DNA of 8,879 bases from Candidatus Altimarinota bacterium (GTDB taxonomy: Bacteria > Patescibacteriota > Gracilibacteria > GCA-2401425 > JAJOLG01). The notes below the pieces were generated by a model. The model saw nothing but the letters and a program-made list of their open reading frames with translations. It was not told the DNA's origin and ran no database searches. The position numbers and the translations under genes are program-made. The stretch covers positions 1-8,879 of the forward strand of contig JAJOLG010000056.1 of assembly GCA_021129445.1 (NCBI GenBank), read 5' to 3'. Below, one piece after another: positions 8,813 through 8,879 of this stretch (the first letter of the stretch is position 1; every line of letters starts with the position of its first letter).

Positions 8813-8879
8813 CTAAAAAATTTTTTTGAACAATTTTTTTACAGACGAGGCTGGCAATCTTTTTGATTGAGATGGAAAT
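8813..8879 (-). CDS. Possible 3' end of a minus-strand gene cut by the window edge
   Basis: A minus-strand frame is open from the window edge to TAG at 8813-8815, encoding about 21 residues ending SKRLPASSVKKLFKKIF. A basic Lys-rich tail, A/T-rich third positions and a hairpin with a T-run right after the stop support a real gene end. A competing reading is a plus-strand gene in frame with 8841 (TDEAGNLFDGDGN, TGA = Gly), which also has AT-rich third positions but lacks an ATG. The product cannot be identified from this much sequence. Confidence 0.35.
   Translation of the reverse strand, partial: FPSQSKRLPASSVKKLFKKIF

Overview
The window is very AT-rich and reads as coding sequence only if TGA means glycine instead of stop (translation table 25). 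Under the standard code nearly every gene is shattered. With TGA = Gly, eight complete protein genes open up with no frameshift, each ending in TAA, and in-frame TGA falls on invariant glycines: residue 3 of the GlmS CGIFG start, the Tmk P-loop, the TrmD knot motifs and the RuvC N-terminus. TGG still encodes tryptophan. This code points to Candidatus Absconditabacteria (SR1) or Gracilibacteria (BD1-5), episymbiotic members of the Patescibacteria/CPR. The sequence does not decide which.

Layout, left to right. 1-126: non-coding or undecided, with an AT-only inverted repeat past trmD. 127-2388: a tight minus-strand operon transcribed as a 312-aa exported protein of unknown function, then tmk (dTMP kinase), then trmD (tRNA m1G37 methyltransferase), with gaps of 2 and 7 nt. 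2389-2447: a divergent control region with a 12-bp perfect palindrome. 2448-2918: ruvC (Holliday junction resolvase), the only complete plus-strand gene. 2922-4124 (minus): a secreted 3D-domain/peptidoglycan-binding protein converging on ruvC with a 3-nt gap. 4227-5453 (minus): a 408-aa lipoprotein of unknown function. 5519-6592 (minus): a membrane-anchored BatA-like von Willebrand factor A protein. 6603-6736: a short spacer with one or two tiny ORFs. 6737-8569 (minus): glmS, complete. 8592-8666 (minus): tRNA-Gln(CUG), 22 nt ahead of glmS and probably on the same transcript. 8667-8812: non-coding, with a candidate promoter, spaced A-tracts and a hairpin. 8813-8879: probably the 3' end of another minus-strand gene.

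The genes combine housekeeping (nucleotide supply, tRNA modification, recombination, UDP-GlcNAc precursor synthesis) with cell-envelope functions (3D/PG-binding protein, VWA protein, two exported proteins of unknown role). GlmS feeds peptidoglycan synthesis and the 3D/PG-binding protein probably acts on peptidoglycan. None of the protein starts has a convincing Shine-Dalgarno sequence. No CRISPR array, insertion sequence or phage gene was seen. The most notable property is the recoded TGA. The least understood genes are the 312-aa protein and the 408-aa lipoprotein.
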